Assembly: GCA_051880375.1 (NCBI GenBank)
Contig: JBJENV010000023.1
Location: 1 to 27,555 of the forward strand
DNA length: 27,555 bases
Direction: 5' to 3'
Source of the DNA: SIG299 sp051880375
GTDB lineage: Bacteria > Bacillota > Clostridia > Lachnospirales > Lachnospiraceae
Below, piece after piece: positions 21,304 to 27,555 of this stretch (positions are counted from its first letter, which is position 1; each line of letters opens with the position of its first letter). The translations under genes were made by a program, and so were the position numbers. The notes beneath the pieces are model-generated. The model saw only the letters and a list, made by a program, of their open reading frames with translations. It was not told the DNA's origin and made no database searches.

Positions 21304-21604
21304 GAAAGGAATCGGTTACGCGAAACTATCCGAAATAATGTAATTGTACAAACTGCACAAAAATAGAAGAATATTTGAAAGAATATAAGTTAATATTCAT
21401 AACAAATAAAAACGTTACGATAAAAATTTGAGCGAAAACTTATAAAATATCATAAAATGAAGCAGCTTTTGAAGGTGAAAATGCGATGACATTTTCGACT
21501 AAAAGAAAATGCGAAAAGGAGAATGTTCAAAATAGACAATTTTTTTGCTATTTTTTCTGTTGAAAGTGTACAAAAACCACAACGAAAAACTGTATAAGCT
21601 TAAT
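21304..21604. other. AT-rich intergenic region with alternative hairpins
   Basis: No credible gene. GAAAATGCG at 21477-21485 is repeated at 21505-21513, and CATTTTC at 21490-21496 can pair with either copy, making two exclusive hairpins. AAAAACGTTACG near 21409-21420 resembles half of the 12-bp operators further right. A 24-codon ORF at 21523 has its ribosome-like site only 1-2 nt before the ATG and is unlikely to be real. The stretch probably contains distal regulatory sequence for the transporter operon. Confidence 0.45.
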
Positions 21605-21616
21605 AAAAACGTTTTT
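21605..21616. promoter_or_regulatory. Operator 1 of the transporter operon
   Basis: The perfect palindrome AAAAACGTTTTT lies 5 bp upstream of the -35 box. It has the central CG and A/T arms typical of LacI/GalR-family operators, and an identical copy lies 55 bp downstream, centre to centre. Confidence 0.6.
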
Positions 21617-21621
21617 ATCTA

Positions 21622-21650
21622 TTGCAAACCGCTATACTAAGTGATATGAT
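21622..21650 (+). promoter_or_regulatory. Promoter of the ABC transporter operon
   Basis: TTGCAA (21622-21627) and TATGAT (21645-21650) are 17 bp apart, giving a start near 21657 and an 80-nt leader. Two identical operators flank it, one before the -35 and one over the start site. Confidence 0.7.
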
Positions 21651-21659
21651 ACTTCCTGT

Positions 21660-21671
21660 AAAAACGTTTTT
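21660..21671. promoter_or_regulatory. Operator 2 of the transporter operon
   Basis: A second exact AAAAACGTTTTT palindrome covers about +4 to +15, where a bound repressor would block initiation or clearance. The spacing of 55 bp to operator 1 is about five helical turns, which suits a tetramer or looped complex. The regulator gene is not in the window. Confidence 0.6.
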
Positions 21672-21738
21672 CTTGCCGGAGAAGGCCGGCAGGCAGCATT
21701 TTATCAGTGTGCAAAAGTGCACAAGAATGGAGGTATTT

Positions 21739-23490
21739 ATGAAATCATTAAAAAGAGTATTAAGCTTCGCGCTTATCCTGTGCATGGCAGTCGCTATGCT
21801 GGCAGGCTGCTCTAAATCATCGGGGGACGACGGAAACAAGACGCCGACAGGTACGACAAACAACGGTACGGAAAACAATGGAACACAGGGAAACGGTGAC
21901 AACAGCGGTTCGCAGACAGTAGCAAAGGAACCGTTATACAAGTCCTTGGACAAAAATATCAGCGGTGATATTTCGATTATGTGCTGGTCCGGTGACAGTG
22001 TTTACTATGAAAACATCGGCGCGATGAACTGGGCTCCGGAAGACATTACCAGCCAGAACGTAGCAGCAATTTACGCTATGGCAAAGGAATTTAACAAAAT
22101 GTATCCAAATGTAAAGATTAACCTTTGGGCAAAGGCTGACGACCCGAACGGCAATGATACAAGCTGGTATCAGGAAATGGAAAACTTCAAGGCAGAGCAC
22201 GGAAAGTATCCGGATGTTTATGCTTCCACAGACCTTGCAGGCGATGTAAGCAAGGGTCTGGTTGCAGACCTTTCCGTATTTAAGGATGATGTATTATATC
22301 AGTCCTTCAATGAGTCTGTTATGAAGACCATGCAGTATTACGGCTTCCAGGCAGGACTTCCTCAGTTCCTTCAGCCTTGGGGTGTCTATGTAAATAAGGC
22401 GCTTGCAGAAGCAAATAACATTGAAGTTCCGAATTATAACTGGACGATTGATGAATACACAGAGTTCGTAACTTCCGTAGACGGCAGCGACGGCTTCTGG
22501 GGTGCAATGGATACACCGCTCAGCTTTATCGCAACAGGTACTTCTACCATCAATAAGCAGATGGCAAACTATTCCGGTACCGGCGACAGAGTTAACATTG
22601 CTTCGAACGAAGTAAGCAGCCTGCTTTCCTACATTCCGAAGTGGGCGAAATCCGCAATCTGGGCGCAGAACGGACTTGGCAATGTTCCGAGTGAAGTAAT
22701 GGATGACGGCTGGTGGTGGGGTTACCGCTTCTTCTGCCGTAACTACTGCCTGACCTACGACGGAGATCCTTGGATGCTCGGTGCGGCAGCGGTTGCAAAA
22801 AATGAAGACGGTACATATCCGGTTAACGCAGTAGAGTCCACAGACTGGGATATCTACCCAAGACCAAGTACGGATTATGAGCCAAACACCGTAGGTATTT
22901 GCGTAGACCCGATGGCAATTCATAACTATGCAATGGATGACGGCAACCCTGAGTGGAGCGATGCAGAAAAGGCAAAACTGGAACTGGCATATGCGTTCGG
23001 CTCCTTCTGGTGCGGCGCTACCGAAGCAATGCAGGCAAGAGCAGATCAGCAGTACAGTGACAACGGTACCTTAAGAACCTGCTTAAACGATTCCTTCCCG
23101 TTAGTAACAGGAGAAGCTTTTGATGCGCAGATGAATATCTGGTATTCCACAAATACACACGCAAGATATGCAGATAAGGATTTGATGCCGGGCTTCCACT
23201 ATGTTCTGGAGATCTGGGAGAAGGGACAGTTCTGGGATATCTCCGATAAGTGCTATCCTTACTACATTATGGTAGACGGAACACAGACAACCTGTCTCTA
23301 TGAGTGGTTAAATGCAACGCAGGTTGATGTTGCAGGTGCCGGTAGCACAGACGCAAACTGGCTGGATAACGTAAAGGCAAGACTTGCAGACTGGAACAAG
23401 AATATTAATACTCGTTTTGTCCAGGCAGAAACGGCAATTAAGGAAGGCTTAAAGAATTACTACGGATTTACCGATGCAGATTTTAAATAA
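21739..23490 (+). CDS. ABC transporter sugar-binding lipoprotein (SBP family 1)
   Basis: An extracellular solute-binding protein of 583 residues, tethered by lipid. The signal peptide at residues 1-23 ends in a lipobox, MLAGC, with the lipidated Cys at residue 24. A Gly/Asn/Thr-rich low-complexity linker follows (about 28-60), then a type 1 periplasmic-binding fold (ISIMCWSG strand, YPDVYASTDLAG, and aromatic-rich ligand regions such as DGWWWGYRF). The many Trp/Tyr residues and the two CUT-type permease genes suggest a carbohydrate or oligosaccharide. The start is ATG 21739 with GGAGG 6 nt upstream; in-frame starts at 21622 and 21727 lie in the promoter or lack a ribosome site. The 82-bp gap to the next gene has a hairpin that may set expression. 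Confidence 0.88.
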   Translation: MKSLKRVLSFALILCMAVAMLAGCSKSSGDDGNKTPTGTTNNGTENNGTQGNGDNSGSQTVAKEPLYKSLDKNISGDISIMCWSGDSVYYENIGAMNWAPEDITSQNVAAIYAMAKEFNKMYPNVKINLWAKADDPNGNDTSWYQEMENFKAEHGKYPDVYASTDLAGDVSKGLVADLSVFKDDVLYQSFNESVMKTMQYYGFQAGLPQFLQPWGVYVNKALAEANNIEVPNYNWTIDEYTEFVTSVDGSDGFWGAMDTPLSFIATGTSTINKQMANYSGTGDRVNIASNEVSSLLSYIPKWAKSAIWAQNGLGNVPSEVMDDGWWWGYRFFCRNYCLTYDGDPWMLGAAAVAKNEDGTYPVNAVESTDWDIYPRPSTDYEPNTVGICVDPMAIHNYAMDDGNPEWSDAEKAKLELAYAFGSFWCGATEAMQARADQQYSDNGTLRTCLNDSFPLVTGEAFDAQMNIWYSTNTHARYADKDLMPGFHYVLEIWEKGQFWDISDKCYPYYIMVDGTQTTCLYEWLNATQVDVAGAGSTDANWLDNVKARLADWNKNINTRFVQAETAIKEGLKNYYGFTDADFK

Positions 23491-23503
23491 GTAAGGAATA
23501 AAA

Positions 23504-23536
23504 GGAAAAGGGGAGGCAAACACCTTCCCTTTTTCC
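23504..23536 (+). other. Intercistronic hairpin after the binding-protein gene
   Basis: GGAAAAGGGGAGG (23504-23516) pairs with CCTTCCCTTTTTCC (23523-23536), with one bulge and a G-T pair. The T-run lies inside the right arm rather than after it, so it may act as a weak terminator or as 3' protection. Either would make more binding protein than permease, as is common in ABC import operons. Confidence 0.55.
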
Positions 23537-23572
23537 GAAATAGCGCAAAAAGGCGCAGATGGGAGCTTGGAT

Positions 23573-26509
23573 ATGAATAAAAAGAAGGCAGCAATATTCC
23601 TGCTAATTGCACTGATTGCAGTTGGAGTCTGTGTATGGCTATTTCACAGGGACAATGCAGAATATGTGAGCGCCGCCGACAAGGAAGATGTAAGATGGGC
23701 GTATGAACTTCTTTCCGGTTCCTTGACGTCTGCGGAGGTCATGTACTGTGATTATCTGGAATATGCGCAGGAAAAGAACGGAACCGGTACCTATACCGCA
23801 AAAACGGAACAGGATACCGTTATTGATTACAAAGAAACGAAAACCTATCATGTAGTTGCCGAAACAGACGGCTGGTATTACATTCAGCTGGAATACAAAC
23901 CGATGGGAAGCTCCCTGTCGGATTTCTCCGTGGACATCAAAATCAACGGGGAACAGGCGTATTACGAAATGAAAACCATCGCACTGCCGCTTTACTGGCA
24001 GGATGAAACGAAAGATTTTCCGAAGGACAGCTATGGAGATGAATCTGCACCAAAGCAGCTTCGTATGGAAGAGTGGCAGACAACGTACCTATATAATAAC
24101 ACCTATTCTTCTGCAACGCCGTTATTGTTTCCTCTTCGCGCGGGAGAAAATGAAATTGTGCTGACCAATGTATCCTCCGACGGACTGGGGCTTGGAGCAC
24201 TTACGATTACGGAGCCGGATTTGTACACTCCGACCTATGCGGAATACCGGAATGCTCACGCAGATGCACCGGCTGCACTGGCGGACGGCTTCTATGACAT
24301 TAATGCCATTGAATACACAAAGAAAAACACAACACAGGCTATTTTGGAATATGAAAACAACCCGGCACTGACACCGCATGACACAAAGCAGAAGGTACTA
24401 AATACCTTAACATGGACAGAGGCCGGTACAGAAATAGAGTATACCGTAAAGGTAGAGAAGGACGGCTGGTATCAGCTTGCCTTTCATTATAAAAACGAAA
24501 AGAAGGAATTTGATGCATTTGAAACCATCAGGATTGACGGAGAGGTTCCTTTCAGAGAATGCTACAGCTATTTGTTTGCACCGACCGGAACTAGCTGGAC
24601 AAACGAAGTGCTGTCGGATGAAAACGGGAAACCGTACTATTTTTATCTGACGGCAGGCACACATACGATTTCCATGAAGGCAGAGTCTGAGCCGGTCATC
24701 CGCTCGTGGAGATATGCAAGACTGATGTCGGAGCATGTATCGCAGTTCGCTTTGGAAATCACAAAGGTGACCGGTTCGGAAAAGGATAAGAACCGTACCT
24801 GGAAAATGACAAAATATATTCCGGAAATTGCGGATTATCTGAGAGCCTATGAAATCCTGATTCAGGAAATCCGTTATACGCTGCAGGAATACACACCGAA
24901 AGGAATTAACGGCGCACTGCTCTCGGATTTTGACAAGGCAATGCAGTTTATTGACCGGATGTCGGAGTATCCGGATGAAATCGCTCTTTACACATCGGAT
25001 TTGACCGGAAGAGACAATTCGGTGCTCGTTTCCTTAAGTAATTTTACTTCGGAAATCTGCAAGCAGGATTTTACGCTTGATATGATTTATGTATACGGTG
25101 ACGCTGAAATTCCGAAGGAAAGAGCCGGTATTCTTGCTATGACAGGAAACTGGTTCAAAACGCTTCTTAATTCGTTTACGACAAACAAGTACAGCATTGA
25201 AACAGACGACGATGAGGTATTGACCGTCTGGGTAAACCGCGCAGTAACACATGTGGATTTGCTCCAGAAGTTAGCGGACACCGAATTTACGCCGAAAACC
25301 GGAATTAAGGTGAAAGTTTCGATTATGCCGGATGCCAATAAGCTGACGCTTTCCGCAGCGGCAGACCAGACGCCGGATATCGCGCTTGGACTTACCTCCT
25401 ATATGCCGTTTGACCTCGCCTGCCGTGGAGCGCTGTATGACATGACACAGTTTGAAGACTTCTGGGAAGTGGCAAACCGGTTTGTTCCGGGCGCATTTGT
25501 ACCGTATGTATACAATGAAGGCGTGTATGCCATTCCGGAAACACTGGATTTCCATGCGCTTGTTTACCGCACGGATGTGTTTGAGGCATTGGATTTACAG
25601 GTTCCGGATACCTGGGATGATGTCATCGGTATCCTGCCGGAACTGCAGCGTTACGGAATGAACTTTTATCACAATATTTCGTCCGGTGTCGGGTACAAAT
25701 GGTTTTATCAGACAACACCGCTGATTTTCCAGAACGGAGGAAGACTCTACACGGATGACGGACTCCGCACGGCAATTGACGAACCGAATTCGGTCAAGGG
25801 CTTACAGGCGCTTGGAAACCTGTTCATTGCCTACTCTCTGGATACGCAGGTGAACTCGTTCTTCAATTCCTTCCGGTATTCGATTCTTCCGGTCGGTATT
25901 ATTGACTCGAACGAATACATTCTGTTAAAGAACGGTGCACCGGAGCTGGAGGGACAGTGGGCACTGTCAGCTTATCCGGGAACCGTACAGGAGGATGGAA
26001 GTGTCTGTCGCTATTATGTGGCAAACGGAACCGGCGGGATTATTTTTCATGACACTGACAAGCCGGAGGATGCATGGACATTTTTAAAGTGGTGGACGGC
26101 GCATGACACACAGGTAACCTATACTTATACGCTCCGATCCACTTACGGAAAGCAGTTCTTCTGGATGCCGTCCAATGTAGAAGCTCTGGCAGACGCACCG
26201 ATTGACCAGAAGGATAAGGAAGTAATTTTAGAGCAGGTACAGTGGTTAAGAGATGTACCGAGAACGCCGGGGCAGTATTTACTGGAGCGTTCCATTTCGG
26301 ATATCTGGAATACGATGGTGCTTGACGGTACCTCGGCACAGGTGGCAGTAGATGAAAAGACGATTGATATCAACCGCGAAATCAAGAAAAAGATGAAAGA
26401 GCTTGGCTATTATGATGACGAGGGAAATCTGTTAAAGCCGTATGTCATCCGGGATATTGACTGGATTAGAGAACAGATGGAGCGGGCAGGAAAGGAGGCA
26501 GAGGAATGA
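23573..26509 (+). CDS. Large composite solute-binding protein with two beta-sandwich-like modules
   Basis: 978 residues, twice the length of an ordinary binding protein. An N-terminal hydrophobic segment (about 6-24) lacks a lipobox Cys and probably anchors it outside the membrane. Two similar modules follow, at about 50-220 and 270-400; each has a DGWYYIQLEY / DGWYQLAFHY strand and an AGxxxI strand as in CBM6/35-like sandwiches. A helical stretch at about 405-500 comes next, then a complete type 1 binding domain from about 545 (VLTVWVN, TPDIALGLTSYMPF, GVYAIPETLDFHALVYRTD, PEDAWTFLKWW). ATG 23573 has GGGAG 7 nt upstream. It overlaps the permease by 4 bp. CBM assignment is inference from repeat spacing; ligand unknown. 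Confidence 0.8.
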   Translation: MNKKKAAIFLLIALIAVGVCVWLFHRDNAEYVSAADKEDVRWAYELLSGSLTSAEVMYCDYLEYAQEKNGTGTYTAKTEQDTVIDYKETKTYHVVAETDGWYYIQLEYKPMGSSLSDFSVDIKINGEQAYYEMKTIALPLYWQDETKDFPKDSYGDESAPKQLRMEEWQTTYLYNNTYSSATPLLFPLRAGENEIVLTNVSSDGLGLGALTITEPDLYTPTYAEYRNAHADAPAALADGFYDINAIEYTKKNTTQAILEYENNPALTPHDTKQKVLNTLTWTEAGTEIEYTVKVEKDGWYQLAFHYKNEKKEFDAFETIRIDGEVPFRECYSYLFAPTGTSWTNEVLSDENGKPYYFYLTAGTHTISMKAESEPVIRSWRYARLMSEHVSQFALEITKVTGSEKDKNRTWKMTKYIPEIADYLRAYEILIQEIRYTLQEYTPKGINGALLSDFDKAMQFIDRMSEYPDEIALYTSDLTGRDNSVLVSLSNFTSEICKQDFTLDMIYVYGDAEIPKERAGILAMTGNWFKTLLNSFTTNKYSIETDDDEVLTVWVNRAVTHVDLLQKLADTEFTPKTGIKVKVSIMPDANKLTLSAAADQTPDIALGLTSYMPFDLACRGALYDMTQFEDFWEVANRFVPGAFVPYVYNEGVYAIPETLDFHALVYRTDVFEALDLQVPDTWDDVIGILPELQRYGMNFYHNISSGVGYKWFYQTTPLIFQNGGRLYTDDGLRTAIDEPNSVKGLQALGNLFIAYSLDTQVNSFFNSFRYSILPVGIIDSNEYILLKNGAPELEGQWALSAYPGTVQEDGSVCRYYVANGTGGIIFHDTDKPEDAWTFLKWWTAHDTQVTYTYTLRSTYGKQFFWMPSNVEALADAPIDQKDKEVILEQVQWLRDVPRTPGQYLLERSISDIWNTMVLDGTSAQVAVDEKTIDINREIKKKMKELGYYDDEGNLLKPYVIRDIDWIREQMERAGKEAEE

Positions 26510-27411
26510 AAAAGAGGAAAAAATCACTGGTTCATACCGAGGGATTTAAAGGAGCCGTGTTGTTAGCTCCGTACGGTATTGTATTTTCCATGTTCATTCT
26601 GATACCGGTTGCCATTGCCATCGGTCTGTCGTTTACCTACTTCGACGTCATCAATAAACCGACGTTTACCGGCCTGTTAAATTATATTACCCTGTTTACG
26701 CAGGATGAAGTATTCTTAAAATTTGTTCTTCCGAATACGTTCCTGTATGCACTTGTGGTAGGTCCCGGCGGTTATGCGCTTTCCTTCCTGCTTGCATGGA
26801 TGTTAGCACAGATTCAGCCGATTCCGAGAACGATTTTTGCACTGGCAATTTATACGCCGTCCATGCTCGGTCAGGTATTTATCGGCGTTGTCTGGAAGAC
26901 GATTTTTTCCGGTGACCAGCGTGGTATTATGAACAATATCCTGATGGAACTGGACATCATCGACCAGCCGATTCAGTTCCTTTTAACGAAAGACTACTTT
27001 ATGGAAATCATGATTTTCGTATCGCTCTGGTCGGCGATGGGAATCGGTTTCCTCGCAATGATTTCCGGTATTTTAAATATCAACGAGGAACTGTATGAGG
27101 CAGCGTATGTGGACGGTATGAGAAACCGTTTTCAGGAAATCTTTTATATTACGATTCCTTCCATGAAGCCGCAGATGCTGTTCGGCGCGGTCATGGCCAT
27201 TGTGAATGCCTTCAACATGGGCTGGATCGGAGTTACCCTGTCGGGAGCCAATCCGACACCGGAATATTCCGGTCAGCTCATCACAAACCATATTGACGAT
27301 TACGGCTTTATCCGTTACGAAATGGGTTATGCGGCGGCAGTTTCTGTTGTGCTTCTGCTGATTGTTTACCTGTTTAACAAGGTATCACATAAGCTGTTCA
27401 GCGAAGATTAG
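26506..27411 (+). CDS. ABC transporter permease (CUT1, LplB/UgpA-like)
   Basis: A 301-residue inner-membrane permease with six hydrophobic segments, beginning after a short basic N-terminus (KKRKKSL). The EAA loop that contacts the ATPase is clear: EELYEAAYVDGMRNRFQEIF then ITIPSMKPQ. The start ATG overlaps the stop of the large binding protein as ATGA, with AAGGAGG about 9 nt upstream, so the two are coupled. With the partial gene that follows it would form the heterodimeric channel for the substrate captured by the binding proteins. No ATPase gene is in the window; such operons often use a shared MsmK-type ATPase encoded elsewhere. Confidence 0.92.
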   Translation: MKKRKKSLVHTEGFKGAVLLAPYGIVFSMFILIPVAIAIGLSFTYFDVINKPTFTGLLNYITLFTQDEVFLKFVLPNTFLYALVVGPGGYALSFLLAWMLAQIQPIPRTIFALAIYTPSMLGQVFIGVVWKTIFSGDQRGIMNNILMELDIIDQPIQFLLTKDYFMEIMIFVSLWSAMGIGFLAMISGILNINEELYEAAYVDGMRNRFQEIFYITIPSMKPQMLFGAVMAIVNAFNMGWIGVTLSGANPTPEYSGQLITNHIDDYGFIRYEMGYAAAVSVVLLLIVYLFNKVSHKLFSED

Positions 27412-27422
27412 GCGGTGGTAAA

Positions 27423-27555
27423 ATGAAGAATAAAAAGAGAAGAAGACGGAGCCGCTTAGGTGGTGCCAGAATAAATCCAAAAACCTTTTCGGCAGGACAG
27501 ATTAAGTTTTATCTGATTTTACTGCCACTTGCAATCTTTATGATTATCCCGGTTG
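27423..27555 (+). CDS. Second ABC transporter permease, 5' part only
   Basis: The window ends after 44 codons. The visible part is a strongly basic N-terminus (MKNKKRRRRSRLGG) and the first transmembrane segment starting IKFYLILLPLAIFMIIP. The gap to the first permease is 11 bp and GGTGG lies a few bases before the ATG. Position and N-terminus fit the MalG/YtcP-like partner permease. Length, EAA loop and end are outside the window. Confidence 0.8.
   Translation, partial: MKNKKRRRRSRLGGARINPKTFSAGQIKFYLILLPLAIFMIIPV

Noticed and set aside
21523..21597. 24-codon ORF upstream of the transporter operon
   Set aside because: GGAG is only 1-2 nt from the ATG, no likely promoter precedes it, and it has a low-complexity start.
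21660..21676. CcpA cre site
   Set aside because: The cre consensus needs TG four bases before the central CG; here the distance is six. A LacI-type operator fits better.

Overview
The window reads as chromosomal DNA of an anaerobic Gram-positive of the Clostridia, most likely Lachnospiraceae. That is an inference from the gene families (small Clostridia-type Orn/Lys/Arg decarboxylase, carboxyspermidine-type polyamine genes, SleL/YaaH-like LysM-GH18 protein, type 2 PyrF), from strong AGGAGG ribosome sites with TTG/GTG starts, and from AT-rich promoters in roughly 50% GC coding DNA. I see no phage, IS element, tRNA, rRNA or CRISPR array.

Layout. 1-578: no credible gene; a foldable stretch ending in an intrinsic terminator, then GC-rich hairpins and a 62-bp-period repeat. 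579-6365: polyamine operon speA-speE-speB-(stacked hairpins)-CASDH-nspC. 6390-9406 (minus): ppx-ppk polyphosphate operon, preceded by a four-hexamer PhoP-box-like array. 9624-11462: LysM-GH18 protein, then an AlkA-type DNA glycosylase with a good sigma-A promoter. 11463-11994: AT-rich gap holding a minus-strand unit with a perfect consensus promoter, two 17-bp direct repeats and a decayed small ORF. 12037-13778: TetR regulator overlapping a CPA2-type antiporter. 13861-16057: three neighbouring genes (amidase_3, TruA-like, Nudix) whose family catalytic residues are substituted. 16080-18347: pyrC-pyrF. 18350-18997 (minus): DedA protein. 19136-20667: VanH-like D-2-hydroxyacid dehydrogenase, then GreA. 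20702-21214 (minus): HD-domain protein whose 3' end is part of a 19-bp inverted duplication. 21605-27555: an ABC sugar/oligosaccharide uptake operon with two identical 12-bp palindromes flanking its promoter, a lipoprotein binding protein, a very large second binding protein with two beta-sandwich-like modules, one complete permease and the start of a second.

How it fits together. The polyamine genes can supply spermidine from arginine through agmatine, with both an aminopropyltransferase and a carboxyspermidine-type dehydrogenase/decarboxylase pair present. Ppk and Ppx make and remove polyphosphate and look phosphate-regulated. The most unusual signals are the run of three catalytically altered enzymes (pseudo-amidase, pseudo-TruA, pseudo-Nudix), the orphan minus-strand unit at about 11.5-11.87 kb, the PhoP-like box on ppx-ppk, and the double-binding-protein transporter. 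All assignments come from reading motifs by eye; no database search was run.
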